The notes below the pieces were generated by a model that was not told the DNA's origin, searched no databases, and saw only the letters and a list, made by a program, of their open reading frames with translations. A stretch of 27,842 nucleotides of DNA from an uncultured Chitinophaga sp. (GTDB lineage: Bacteria; Bacteroidota; Bacteroidia; Chitinophagales; Chitinophagaceae), in NCBI RefSeq assembly GCF_937874145.1, contig NZ_CALNBI010000236.1, positions 1 to 27,842 of the forward strand, written 5' to 3'. Position numbers and translations under genes: made by a program. Below, piece after piece: positions 1-7,890 of this stretch (its first letter is position 1; the number at the start of each line of letters is the position of its first letter).

Positions 1-2421
1 CTCCAGCCGGAAGTGCTGAAAATCCACCTGAAAAACATCGACGATGCGCTGGACATGATCGCCGCCACAAAAAATTACCCGGAAGCGGCGCAGTTCAAAT
101 GGAATATTGAATCGCTGTGGGCGGTGGAGCACTGGCTCAAACAAGCCAACCCGCAACAGAAAGCGGCGTTCGTGCAGGCGGTGAAAGACGGCAGCATCTG
201 TCTTTCGGCGCTCTACGCCAATATCATGACCGGCCTCAGCCTCCCGGAAGAAATGTTCCATTACACCGATTACGCCGCGCAACTGCGGAAGGAATATGGC
301 TTTGCAATCCCCAGCGCCATGATCTCCGACGTTCCCGGTTATACCTGGGCGACCGTGACGGCGATGGCGAAAGGCGGCGTGAAATATTTCTCCAGCGGCC
401 CGAACTTCCTGGGCGAGAACCATCCTTACCTCGGCGACCGCGTGGGCCATTTCGTCCGCACCTGGGGCGATAAACCCGTGTACTGGCAAAGCCCTTCGGG
501 CGAAGAGAAAATCCTGTTCTGGACGGGCGGGAAAGGCTATTCCTCGTGGCACGGCACCGCTCCCGGCGCCATTTTCGACAGGGGCGCGAAGAAGATCGCC
601 GCTTACCTCGAAGAGCTTAGCGCCAATAAATACCCCTACAAAATGGTGCAATGGCGCTACAACGTGGTGGCGGATAACGGTCCGGTCGATACTGCCATCA
701 GCCGTTTCGTGAAGGAATGGAATGAGAAATACGCTTCGCCGAAAATTATCCTCAACACGCCCGACCGCCTGTTTGCCGCCTTCGAGCAGCAATACGGGAA
801 GGATCTGCCGACCGTTTCGGGGGATATCACGCCTTACTGGGAAGACGGCGCGGGCTCCACCGCACAGGAAGAAGGCCAAAACCGCGTCAACAGCCTGCGC
901 CTGCAGCAGGTTGCCAATGCTTACGCCATACTGGCGCCGAAGCGCTACGATCCGCAATCGTTTTACGAAGCCTGGACCAACATTCTCATGTTCCACGAGC
1001 ACACCTGGGGCGCACATAACAGCATCACGCAGCCGGATGTGGATTTCGTGACGGAGCAATGGAAGATCAAAAAACAATTCATGCTGGACGGCGATCAGCA
1101 GACGAATGTTTTGAATGCCCGGCTGATGGAAGGCTTCAGCGACAAAGCGTCGCAAAGGATCGCGGTGGTCAACACCCATTCCTGGCCCGCGACCGGTCCG
1201 GTAGAGATCCAGGTGGCAGGGGCTTCTGTGAAAGATGCGAAAGGGAAGATCCTTCCCCTCCAGCAACTCCGCGACGGCAAATATGTGTTCATCGCGGAAA
1301 ACGTTCCGCCTTTCGGATCGGCCGTGTACACCGTTTCCAATACACCCGCACCGGCCGCAACATCTTTCCGGCGCGGCGCGCAGTCCTTATCCAACGGACA
1401 TATTTCCCTGACCTGGGATGCGGAAAACGGGAGCATTACGCAGCTTTCCGGTCCCGACGGCCACAATTTCGCCGGCAGCTTCCGCGACCAGGGTTTAAAC
1501 AGCTACTGGTATGTGCCGGGGCAGGACCCTGCCGAAGCGCAGACTGCGCCGCGGTTGCAGGTCAGCGTACTGGAAGAAGGGCCGGTGGTGACGGTGATTT
1601 CCCTGAAAGGTGAAGCCCCCGGCGCACAGACCCTCGAAAAGAAAATCATACTCTATGCCGGCGCCAAAGAAGCCGTTATCGAAAACACGATCGATAAAAA
1701 ACCCATCCGCACCAAAGAAGCCGTCCACTTCGGTTTCCCCTTCGGCATCCCCGCCGGCGAAACCACGCTGGACGCGGGCTATGGCACTATGCGCTACCTG
1801 AAAGACCAGCTGCCCGGCTCCAATATGGACGTCCTCTACGGCCGCCGCTGGCTCGATGTTTCCGACGCTACGCGCGGCGTGCAGTGGATGTTGCTGCAAA
1901 CGCCCATGCTCGAGCCCGGCGCCATGATCGACGAACGTTTGACCATTGCGCAAAGCCACAAGGAATGGCGGAAAGAAGGAAAACCTACTTCCACCTGGTT
2001 CGCTTATGTCATGAACAATTACTGGCACACGAATTACAAAGCCGACCAGGAAGGGACGAGCCATTATCGCTACGCCCTCCGCCCGCACGGCGTTGCCAGC
2101 GGCGCGGAAATGGAAAAAGCCGCGTCGGTGTTCACGCAACCGTTCCTGAGCTTCCCGCTGAAAGCAGGCGTCAAACTGCCGGGGAGCCTCTTCAGCCTGA
2201 GCAACCCCGCCATCATCGCTACTTCCATCACCCCACAACCCGGCGGCAGCCTGATGGTACGGCTCTTCAACCCGGAAAAAAACACGCAGCAAACGCACTT
2301 CCAATGGGGATCGCTGCAACCTTCCGGGATTCAGAAATTATCCGGCGCGCAGCCGTTATCCGCGGGTGCGGAAATAAGCCTTCCCGGGATGGGCGTGCAT
2401 GAATATATCATCCTGCCCTGA
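1..2421 (+). CDS. GH38-type alpha-mannosidase-like glycoside hydrolase, 5' end cut by window
   Basis: The reading frame is open from base 1, so the N-terminus, probably with a signal peptide and the first metal-binding His, lies outside the window; about 806 residues are visible. Residues near the start (FKWNIESLWAVEHWL) and the ISDVPGYTW segment near residue 110 look like the substrate pocket and the nucleophile-Asp region of glycoside hydrolase family 38. EHTWGAHNS, near residue 335, fits the second metal/His cluster of the N-terminal barrel. The remaining roughly 450 residues are rich in beta strands, as in the C-terminal domains of GH38 enzymes. The expected role is release of alpha-linked mannose or a related sugar from glycans outside the cytoplasm. 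It is followed at once by a strong hairpin terminator and is convergent with the fucosidase gene. The family call is from remembered motifs; the substrate is not determined. Confidence 0.7.
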   Translation, partial: LQPEVLKIHLKNIDDALDMIAATKNYPEAAQFKWNIESLWAVEHWLKQANPQQKAAFVQAVKDGSICLSALYANIMTGLSLPEEMFHYTDYAAQLRKEYGFAIPSAMISDVPGYTWATVTAMAKGGVKYFSSGPNFLGENHPYLGDRVGHFVRTWGDKPVYWQSPSGEEKILFWTGGKGYSSWHGTAPGAIFDRGAKKIAAYLEELSANKYPYKMVQWRYNVVADNGPVDTAISRFVKEWNEKYASPKIILNTPDRLFAAFEQQYGKDLPTVSGDITPYWEDGAGSTAQEEGQNRVNSLRLQQVANAYAILAPKRYDPQSFYEAWTNILMFHEHTWGAHNSITQPDVDFVTEQWKIKKQFMLDGDQQTNVLNARLMEGFSDKASQRIAVVNTHSWPATGPVEIQVAGASVKDAKGKILPLQQLRDGKYVFIAENVPPFGSAVYTVSNTPAPAATSFRRGAQSLSNGHISLTWDAENGSITQLSGPDGHNFAGSFRDQGLNSYWYVPGQDPAEAQTAPRLQVSVLEEGPVVTVISLKGEAPGAQTLEKKIILYAGAKEAVIENTIDKKPIRTKEAVHFGFPFGIPAGETTLDAGYGTMRYLKDQLPGSNMDVLYGRRWLDVSDATRGVQWMLLQTPMLEPGAMIDERLTIAQSHKEWRKEGKPTSTWFAYVMNNYWHTNYKADQEGTSHYRYALRPHGVASGAEMEKAASVFTQPFLSFPLKAGVKLPGSLFSLSNPAIIATSITPQPGGSLMVRLFNPEKNTQQTHFQWGSLQPSGIQKLSGAQPLSAGAEISLPGMGVHEYIILP

Positions 2422-2437
2422 TTGCGACGGTAAACAG

Positions 2438-2468
2438 AAAAGGCTCCGCCGGGTTGGCGGAGCCTTTT
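2438..2468 (+). terminator. Rho-independent terminator after the GH38-like gene
   Basis: A perfect 13-base-pair stem, AAAAGGCTCCGCC (2438-2450) against GGCGGAGCCTTTT (2456-2468), with loop GGGTT. It starts 16 bases after the stop codon. The stem ends in A4 on one side and T4 on the other, so it could act in both directions. Confidence 0.85.
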
Positions 2469-2545
2469 CATTTGCTATCATTTCTGAAGAGTAGCATCTA
2501 ACGTTCTGCGCTTGCAAAATGCAAGATGCTATGTGTAAAATTGCA

Positions 2546-2561
2546 TCCCGAAAAATCGGGA
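2546..2561 (-). terminator. Possible weak terminator for the fucosidase gene
   Basis: A 6-base-pair stem (TCCCGA/TCGGGA, loop AAAA) lies about 45 bases beyond the fucosidase stop on the minus strand. On that strand it is followed by TGCAATTTT, a poor U-tract. The bidirectional hairpin at 2438-2468 may do the job instead. Confidence 0.35.
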
Positions 2562-2606
2562 CGCCTGCATGGGAATTCTCATTCTCTAATTTGCTATCAT
2601 AGCCTG

Positions 2607-4106
2607 TTAGTTTCTATCCATATCGATGACGGAAATTTCATAGATCGATGGCAGGTTCGTCGCTTTTATCACCCGGAACCGCATGGCGTCTGTCTTGTAA
2701 CGCCTCGGCAGGCGGATCACTTTACAATCACCCATCGGTTCGTTGCCGAGATAAATCGTTTCCCATTGCCCGTTCTGCCGGATGTCCACCGCGTATTCCT
2801 GTATGCGGGGCAACCGGATCTGCGAGAAGCCGTCTTTCAGGCTTCTCACGTCTTTATATTCGAAAATGCTGATTTTGTTGAAGGATGCTGAAGGATCGAG
2901 CGATATCTCCAGGCTGGCCAGCGTGTCGGCGGAGGCCCAGCGGCTTTCCAGGTTCCCGTCGGTGACGCTGCCGGCGCCGTATTGCGATTTGCTGTCTGGG
3001 TACACGCTGGTGGCGGTTGCGGGGCGGCGCTCCGAAATGAACTTCCCGTTCTTCGGCAGCGGCCTGCCCGGCGCAAGGCCCAGGCGTTTGCCGAGGTTGA
3101 TGGCCGCCAGGGCTTCATATTCGCGGATGCGGCCCGTTTGGTCGGGCGGGATATTCATCACCAGGCAATTATCGTTATGCGTGCTCCAGTAGAAAAGCTC
3201 TTCCAGCTCATCAAGCTCACGCACCGGCAGCTGCGCCGATTTCTGGAACCAGTTCCAGCGGCTGCTCAGGCAGATCGTGGCTTCGAACGGCAGGTAATAA
3301 GACTCACCTTTATGCAGGTATTGCTTTTTGTCGAATCGCGTGATGATCTGCGGATCCCACAGCCTGAAATCAGATGGGAAATATTGGAAGAAGTATTTGT
3401 TATCCTCCGTCATCAGCGCGGGCGGCGTGTAATTCCGTTTCCCTTCTTCGTTCACGATCGTGTGGTTGACGCTCACGGCGCAGGCGGGATTGAACTTTTT
3501 CACCAATGCGTACAACTGGTCGATGCCCCAGTCCTGCGGTTTGCGGTCCCACCCACCGTCGAGCCACAGTTCGCAGATGGGCCCGTAGCTGGTGAAGAGC
3601 TCGGTGAGCTGGTTTTTCATGTAATCGATGTAGACCTGCGGATTTTTGTCTTTGTAGGATGGCGCATGCCGGTCCCACAGAGAATAATATACCGCGAACT
3701 GCAGGCCGTATTTCTTACAGGCCTGGGCCACGGCTTTCACCACATCCGTTTTCACGGGCGAAGAGGCCACGTCGTATGTTGTGTACTTGCTGTCCCACAG
3801 GCAAAAGCCGTCGTGATGCTTGGTGATCAGTAAAACATACCGGAACCCCGCGTCGCGGGCGGTTTTCACCCACTGATCGGGGTCCAGCTGCGTGGGGTTG
3901 TATTTTTCCACGGGGATGGTCCCGTCTGACCATTCCAGGTCGGCGAATGTATTGATGCCGAAGTGGATGAACATACCGTACCCGCGTTTGATCATCGCCT
4001 GCTGGGCGACGCTGGGTTTATTTCCCGGCACCTGCTGGGCCGTGGCGCCCAGTGCGGCGAGCATCCCCATCAGTGCGGCTGCCCATTTTTTTGTGAAATT
4101 TTGCAT
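2607..4106 (-). CDS. Secreted GH29 alpha-L-fucosidase with C-terminal F5/8-type domain
   Basis: This 499-residue protein should hydrolyse terminal alpha-L-fucose outside the cytoplasm. A signal peptide (residues 1 to about 23, ending ATAQQ) is followed by the GH29 barrel: GMFIHFGINT near 44-53, TKHHDGF near 95-101 and LWLDGGWDR near 180-188. In this family the Asp of LWLDGG (D183) is the nucleophile. E275 in PFEATICLSS is a candidate general acid/base, as in the GH29 group that prefers alpha-1,3/1,4 linkages. From about residue 362 to the end (SVTDGNLESRW and following) the sequence resembles an F5/8 type C (discoidin-like) beta-sandwich, often carbohydrate-binding. The gene is divergent from the AraC-type regulator at 4400, which makes that regulator its likely controller (inference). 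Family call firm; linkage preference uncertain. Confidence 0.9.
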   Translation of the reverse strand: MQNFTKKWAAALMGMLAALGATAQQVPGNKPSVAQQAMIKRGYGMFIHFGINTFADLEWSDGTIPVEKYNPTQLDPDQWVKTARDAGFRYVLLITKHHDGFCLWDSKYTTYDVASSPVKTDVVKAVAQACKKYGLQFAVYYSLWDRHAPSYKDKNPQVYIDYMKNQLTELFTSYGPICELWLDGGWDRKPQDWGIDQLYALVKKFNPACAVSVNHTIVNEEGKRNYTPPALMTEDNKYFFQYFPSDFRLWDPQIITRFDKKQYLHKGESYYLPFEATICLSSRWNWFQKSAQLPVRELDELEELFYWSTHNDNCLVMNIPPDQTGRIREYEALAAINLGKRLGLAPGRPLPKNGKFISERRPATATSVYPDSKSQYGAGSVTDGNLESRWASADTLASLEISLDPSASFNKISIFEYKDVRSLKDGFSQIRLPRIQEYAVDIRQNGQWETIYLGNEPMGDCKVIRLPRRYKTDAMRFRVIKATNLPSIYEISVIDMDRN

Positions 4107-4213
4107 GAATTGCTGGTTGATACTTATCGAGCTGATATGTTTCCGCTCATCAAAATAGGGAACGGAAGGATTAGTCGTCCGCTTCCCTTCAGATTATTGG
4201 AGTAATTGTGAAT

Positions 4214-4382
4214 TTAGCATGACTCCACGGCAAAACTATCCCCTTCGCACCGGGATTCCTACATTGATATTTACGATTCATGAGCGTATATTAGCTTGCT
4301 AATGCAACCGGTTTCCATAAAAGGCGCAATACAAATTCAGATTTTTGATACAATGTCTCATTTTCCAGCTATATTAGCATGC
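4214..4382. promoter_or_regulatory. Three TTAGC(A/T)TG motifs in the fucosidase/araC-type divergent region
   Basis: TTAGCATG occurs at 4214-4221, TTAGCTTGC at 4291-4299 and TTAGCATGC at 4374-4382, with starts 77 and 83 bases apart. The central copy is part of the inverted repeat TTAGC-TT-GCTAA (4291-4302). The two right-hand copies share the longer string TATATTAGC (4287-4295 and 4370-4378). Their placement between a divergently transcribed AraC-type regulator and a glycosidase gene makes them candidate operators for that regulator. The 293 bases between the two genes (4107-4399) show no coding region. Confidence 0.5.
4345..4377 (+). promoter_or_regulatory. Candidate promoter of the AraC-type regulator gene
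   Basis: TTG (4345-4347) and TATATTAG (4370-4377) are separated by 22 bases, close to the Bacteroidota TTTG-N19-TAnnTTTG pattern. The third TTAGC motif (4374-4382) overlaps the -7 box, which would suit autoregulation. Confidence 0.35.
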
Positions 4383-4399
4383 AGCAACTGTGAAGGAAT

Positions 4400-5269
4400 A
4401 TGAAGCCAGTATTCACCAAGATCCAGGAAGAAGCGCAGATGGGCGTGTTTGCCATGCGCGAAATCGACCTTCCTTATTTTTCCACGGAATTCCATTTCCA
4501 TAAGGAATGCCAGCTGGTGTATGTCGTTGAAAGCGAAGGCCGCCGCATCATCGGCGACAACGTAGAAAATTTCAACAGCGATGAGCTGATTTTGCTCGGG
4601 CCGGATATTCCGCACGTCTGGCATAACGATAACCAATATTTCGACCGGAACAGTTACAAGCACGCCAAATCCGTGGCGCTTTTCATCCAGCCGGAAAAAC
4701 TGGTTTCCGCGTTATCACAATTCGGTTTGGGCCGGCAGGCGCAAAACCTGCTGAAGAAATCGGCACGGGGCATGAAATTTTCGGGGCAGGCGAAGAAGTC
4801 GCTGAAAGATTTATTGATGCAGATGACCGGGCAATCGCCCTTCTCGCAGCTGATTTCCTTTATGCGCGTCCTTGAAATCCTTACCCGCACGCGGGAATAC
4901 GAGCTCCTGGCCAGCGAAGGCTATGTGAATACTTACCAGATGAAGGATAACGACCGCATCGACCGGGTGTTTAAACATGTATTCGAAAATTTCAAAACGG
5001 ATATGCAGCTCGAGGAAGTGGCCCGCATGGTGAATATGAACAAACAGGCGTTTTGCCGGTATTTCAAAGGGCGCACGCAGAAGACGTTCGTGCAGTTCGT
5101 CAACGAAGTGCGGATCGGGCACGCCTGCAAGCTCCTGGCCGAAGGCGACCTGGCGATTTCCGGGCTGGCTTATGAATGCGGGTTTAACAGTTTGTCCAAC
5201 TTCAACCGCTTCTTCCGTGAGATCAAGCACATGACGCCGCGGGAATACATCCGTTCACTGCCGGATTGA
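4400..5269 (+). CDS. AraC-family transcriptional regulator
   Basis: This 289-residue protein has an N-terminal cupin-like sensor domain (roughly 20-95, with STEFHFHKECQLVYV and LLGPDIPHVW, typical of sugar-sensing AraC proteins). A C-terminal AraC DNA-binding domain (about 190-289) follows, with two helix-turn-helix units; the second contains ISGLAYECGFNSLSNFNRFF and the terminal MTPREYIRS signature. The ATG at 4400 has AAGGA upstream. It is divergent from the alpha-L-fucosidase gene and is the best candidate to control it, probably as an activator responding to a fucose-containing ligand (inference). The lipoprotein gene at 5328 follows after 58 bases and could be co-transcribed. Family call firm; ligand unknown. 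Confidence 0.9.
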   Translation: MKPVFTKIQEEAQMGVFAMREIDLPYFSTEFHFHKECQLVYVVESEGRRIIGDNVENFNSDELILLGPDIPHVWHNDNQYFDRNSYKHAKSVALFIQPEKLVSALSQFGLGRQAQNLLKKSARGMKFSGQAKKSLKDLLMQMTGQSPFSQLISFMRVLEILTRTREYELLASEGYVNTYQMKDNDRIDRVFKHVFENFKTDMQLEEVARMVNMNKQAFCRYFKGRTQKTFVQFVNEVRIGHACKLLAEGDLAISGLAYECGFNSLSNFNRFFREIKHMTPREYIRSLPD

Positions 5270-5327
5270 TATTTTTCCTACTTTCACGCTGAAAACCGAA
5301 TACACTACTTTTTATTGAAACACCTGT

Positions 5328-6371
5328 ATGAAAGCACATTTCCTGTTGCCGGTACTGGCGATCCTGTTTTTTTCCTGCAAGAAGAACAAGTCTGACAACG
5401 GCACGCCCGCCATTCTTACCAAAACGTACGCGTTCGATAGCGACGCCAATTCGACGCTCATGTTTAAAGACGGCGAGGCCATGGCGGATATGACAGCCGA
5501 AGCGCGCCGGTTTAAGATCGGGCAGGTGTTACGCGTCAAAGCCGTCGACGCCACCACGATCGAGGTTGCCAATTTCGCGCCGGTGGATATTGCCGATGCC
5601 ACGGTGCTCCTGCGCCTGGAGGGGCGCGAACAACCCGTTCGCCTGCTGCATATCTCGAAGATCCGGGCGCACGCGCGGCAGGTGATCACCTATCCGTTCG
5701 TGGAAGGCCAGGCGCTTTTCCAGGACACCAACGGGCAAACGGTGGACCTTTCTTCCCTGAAAGCCTCCGGCATAGCGCCCGCCAGCGTTTCGTTCGATTT
5801 TACGGGAGAAACGGAGCTGATCAAAAAACTTAAACTGCTCGGAAAGCTCAATTGGGAAGTGAAGTACCACGACTTCGACGCGGCCGACAATCCGGCCGAC
5901 AACTGGAAAGAAACGCCCGATGCCCGTGACTTCCGGCGTTTTTCAGGGCTGATCATCAACCTGGCTTACCTTTTTCAGTCGGAACAAACCAAAACGGCCT
6001 TCGTCAACGAAATCATTACCGACAACAACCAGGTGGAAATGACCGCGGCGCAGAAGCAGGCGGCGTTTGAGAAGATCCAGGCCATTCCGCGGTTTAACTG
6101 TGGCATCGTGGTGAATGTTTCCGGGCTGGGCGGCGGCGCTACTTTCGGGGTGGCCAACCATGTGCTGCACGACTACCTGACCAAAGACGTGAGTTTCATC
6201 GCCGTGCACGAGATCGGCCATATGATCGGGTATTCGCACAATTCGACCATGACGTACCCTGTGAATAACCGCGGGGCCGTGGTGGCTACGGGTAAGGTGT
6301 ACCAGGAGATGGTGACCAAAAAAGAACTGCCTGTGCAGGCAACGAATTACTATATGCCTGGGGATTTGTAG
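5328..6371 (+). CDS. Lipoprotein with metzincin-type HEIGHxxGxxH zinc protease motif
   Basis: This 347-residue protein begins with a short signal sequence ending in LFFSC, so Cys17 is the predicted lipid-anchored residue. The next residues (KKNKSDNG) form a charged linker, which suggests attachment to the outer or inner membrane. The last 60 residues carry HEIGHMIGYSH (294-304), matching HExxHxxGxxH: three His ligands for zinc and a catalytic Glu295, followed by a Met-containing turn (NSTMTYP). This fits the protease group called dual-action HEIGH metallopeptidases, peptidase family M57-like. The first 240 residues match nothing I recognise. A terminator follows within 10 bases. The physiological substrate is unknown, and neighbouring genes give no clear clue. 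Confidence 0.8.
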   Translation: MKAHFLLPVLAILFFSCKKNKSDNGTPAILTKTYAFDSDANSTLMFKDGEAMADMTAEARRFKIGQVLRVKAVDATTIEVANFAPVDIADATVLLRLEGREQPVRLLHISKIRAHARQVITYPFVEGQALFQDTNGQTVDLSSLKASGIAPASVSFDFTGETELIKKLKLLGKLNWEVKYHDFDAADNPADNWKETPDARDFRRFSGLIINLAYLFQSEQTKTAFVNEIITDNNQVEMTAAQKQAAFEKIQAIPRFNCGIVVNVSGLGGGATFGVANHVLHDYLTKDVSFIAVHEIGHMIGYSHNSTMTYPVNNRGAVVATGKVYQEMVTKKELPVQATNYYMPGDL

Positions 6372-6380
6372 AAGATATGC

Positions 6381-6408
6381 GGCCGCCTTCGGGCGGCCTT
6401 TCATTTTT
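6381..6408 (+). terminator. Rho-independent terminator after the metalloprotease lipoprotein gene
   Basis: Stem GGCCGCC (6381-6387) and GGCGGCC (6392-6398) closes a TTCG tetraloop and is followed by a T-rich tract up to 6408. It begins 9 bases after the stop codon. Confidence 0.85.
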
Positions 6409-6415
6409 GCGGGGA

Positions 6416-6688
6416 TTATCCTACCGGGGATTCCAGGATCGCCTGTTCGAACGCGGCTTCCAGGGGAATGTAGGGTGGCGGGCATACGTTCCGGCCCACT
6501 ATTTTAAATGCGCCGGCTTCATTCTGCTGGATATGAAAACGCGCCTCCCTGCCTTCCCAGGGAACATACACCTGGTACAGCTGCTTGTGTACGCAGTTCA
6601 TCGTTACAAATCGGACGCGCACTGTTTCCCCGTTCACTTCAAAATCTTTGTCGAAACTCCTGATTAACTTCCAGCCTAATGAACTCAT
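6416..6688 (-). CDS. Small conserved-looking protein of unknown function
   Basis: I chose the ATG at 6688 (90 residues, MSSLGWKLIRSFDKDFEV...) over an upstream TTG that would add seven residues. The product has alternating charged and hydrophobic residues suggesting a small beta-rich cytosolic protein, with no signal peptide, membrane segment or Cys-rich motif. It contains VRVRFVTMNCVHKQLYQVYV and a C-terminal helix-like stretch (PLEAAFEQAILESP). It is convergent with the metalloprotease gene and divergent from the LacI-type gene. Its GC content and codon use match its neighbours, which supports it being real. I do not recognise the family. Confidence 0.6.
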   Translation of the reverse strand: MSSLGWKLIRSFDKDFEVNGETVRVRFVTMNCVHKQLYQVYVPWEGREARFHIQQNEAGAFKIVGRNVCPPPYIPLEAAFEQAILESPVG

Positions 6689-6741
6689 GTGTCTAAAAAT
6701 GAACGGCAAATGTAGCCAAAAAATGATTTTCCCGCCAAAAC

Positions 6742-6772
6742 TTGCTTACTTAATCGTTTAAGCATATATTTA
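6742..6772 (+). promoter_or_regulatory. Promoter of the LacI-type gene with an embedded operator
   Basis: TTG (6742-6744), 20 bases, then TATATTTA (6765-6772): a close match to the Bacteroidota -33/-7 pattern. CTTAATCGTTTAAG (6749-6762) sits in the spacer. It is a 14-base palindrome with one mismatched pair and a central CG, the usual form of a LacI-family operator. Binding there would block the promoter, so negative autoregulation is likely (inference). Confidence 0.6.
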
Positions 6773-6776
6773 TTTT

Positions 6777-7796
6777 ATGAAGAAGAAAGTCTCGCTCAAG
6801 GACATTGCGCAGGAGGCCGGGGTATCCACGGCGCTCGTCTCCTACGTTTTGACCAATAAGGAAGAGAAGGCCAGGGTGGGACAGGAAATGGCGCGCAAGA
6901 TCCGCAAGATCGCGCAGAAGCTCAATTACCAGCCCAATCATCTCGCCCGCAGCCTGAAGAGCGGCCGGTCGGACACCATCGGGCTGATCGTCGCCGATAT
7001 TTCCAACCCCTTCTTCGGACATATCGCCCGCACCATCGAAGACGAGGCCAAGCAACACAACTACACCGTCATCTTCGGCAGTTCGGACGAGAACGTGGAC
7101 AAATCCGGCGACCTGATCAACGCCTTGTTGAACCGGCAGGTCGACGGGCTGATCGTGATCCCCGCCGAAGGTTCGGAGCAACAGATCCGCAACCTCAAAG
7201 AGCGGCATGTACCGTTCGTGATCATGGACCGGCCGTTTCCCGGGGTAGACGCCAGCAGCATCAGCATCAACAACGCAGGCGCGGCGTATGAAGCGGTGAA
7301 ACACCTGTTGCTCGCCGGCCGCAGGCGCATCGGCATGATCGCCTATAAAACCGGCCTGCACCACATCTCGGAACGCCGCCGCGGGTATACGCAGGCCCTC
7401 AGCGACTATGGCCTTGAAAAAGAAAAACGGATCAAGCTGGCGCGGTATTCCCATCTGCGCGACGACATCCGCAAAGCCATCGGCCAGCTCATGCGCGGCA
7501 AACAGCCTGCGGATGCGCTGTTCTTCGCGACCAACAGTCTCGCCATAGAAGGGCTGCGGTATATCAGCGAGCTGGGCATCCGCGTGCCGGAGCAACTGGC
7601 GGTGGTGAGTTTTGACGAAAGTGAAGCGTTCGACCTGTACCATACGCCGGTGACCTTCATCCGCCAGCCTATCCCGGAAATGGGCAAAGCGGCCGTGCGC
7701 CTGCTGCTCGAACATATCCGCGATGGCGACAGGCCAACAGCAGCTATTTGCCTCGATGCGGAACTGGTGATCCGGCAATCGAGCGCGAAAAAGTAA
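6777..7796 (+). CDS. LacI/GalR-family transcriptional regulator
   Basis: This 339-residue protein opens with a LacI-type helix-turn-helix (SLKDIAQEAGVSTALVSYVL, about residues 6-25) and hinge helix (NYQPNHLARSLKSGRS). A periplasmic-binding-protein-like ligand domain follows from about residue 62 (TIGLIVADISNPFFG, QVDGLIVIP, the C-terminal AVVSFDESEAFD and TFIRQP). Length and order are standard for the family. It lies 94 bases upstream of the GH172 gene and the following oxidative sugar operon on the same strand, so it is the likely repressor of that operon, induced by a sugar or sugar acid (inference). A near-consensus operator lies in its own promoter. The start codon is only 4 bases after the predicted -7 box, so the mRNA could be leaderless or nearly so. 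Confidence 0.92.
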   Translation: MKKKVSLKDIAQEAGVSTALVSYVLTNKEEKARVGQEMARKIRKIAQKLNYQPNHLARSLKSGRSDTIGLIVADISNPFFGHIARTIEDEAKQHNYTVIFGSSDENVDKSGDLINALLNRQVDGLIVIPAEGSEQQIRNLKERHVPFVIMDRPFPGVDASSISINNAGAAYEAVKHLLLAGRRRIGMIAYKTGLHHISERRRGYTQALSDYGLEKEKRIKLARYSHLRDDIRKAIGQLMRGKQPADALFFATNSLAIEGLRYISELGIRVPEQLAVVSFDESEAFDLYHTPVTFIRQPIPEMGKAAVRLLLEHIRDGDRPTAAICLDAELVIRQSSAKK

Positions 7797-7849
7797 GTAC
7801 ACAATTCCACTTTATGCCACGTGAATGAGGACAGCGAATGAAAGGGGGC

Positions 7850-7865
7850 GCTTTATTAGTCAAGC
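7850..7865 (+). promoter_or_regulatory. Weak palindrome upstream of the GH172 gene
   Basis: GCTTTATTAGTCAAGC has matching outer arms (GCTT/AAGC) and an imperfect centre. It lies 25 bases before the GH172 start codon. It could be a degenerate site for the upstream LacI-type protein, but its centre differs from the clear operator at 6749-6762. Confidence 0.2.
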
Positions 7866-7890
7866 GAAAAACCTTCAAACAATACACATT

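Noticed and set aside
6749..6762. Operator interpreted as a general stem-loop or terminator
   Set aside because: AT-rich, no T tract in the right place, and it sits within promoter elements, so a protein-binding site is the better explanation.
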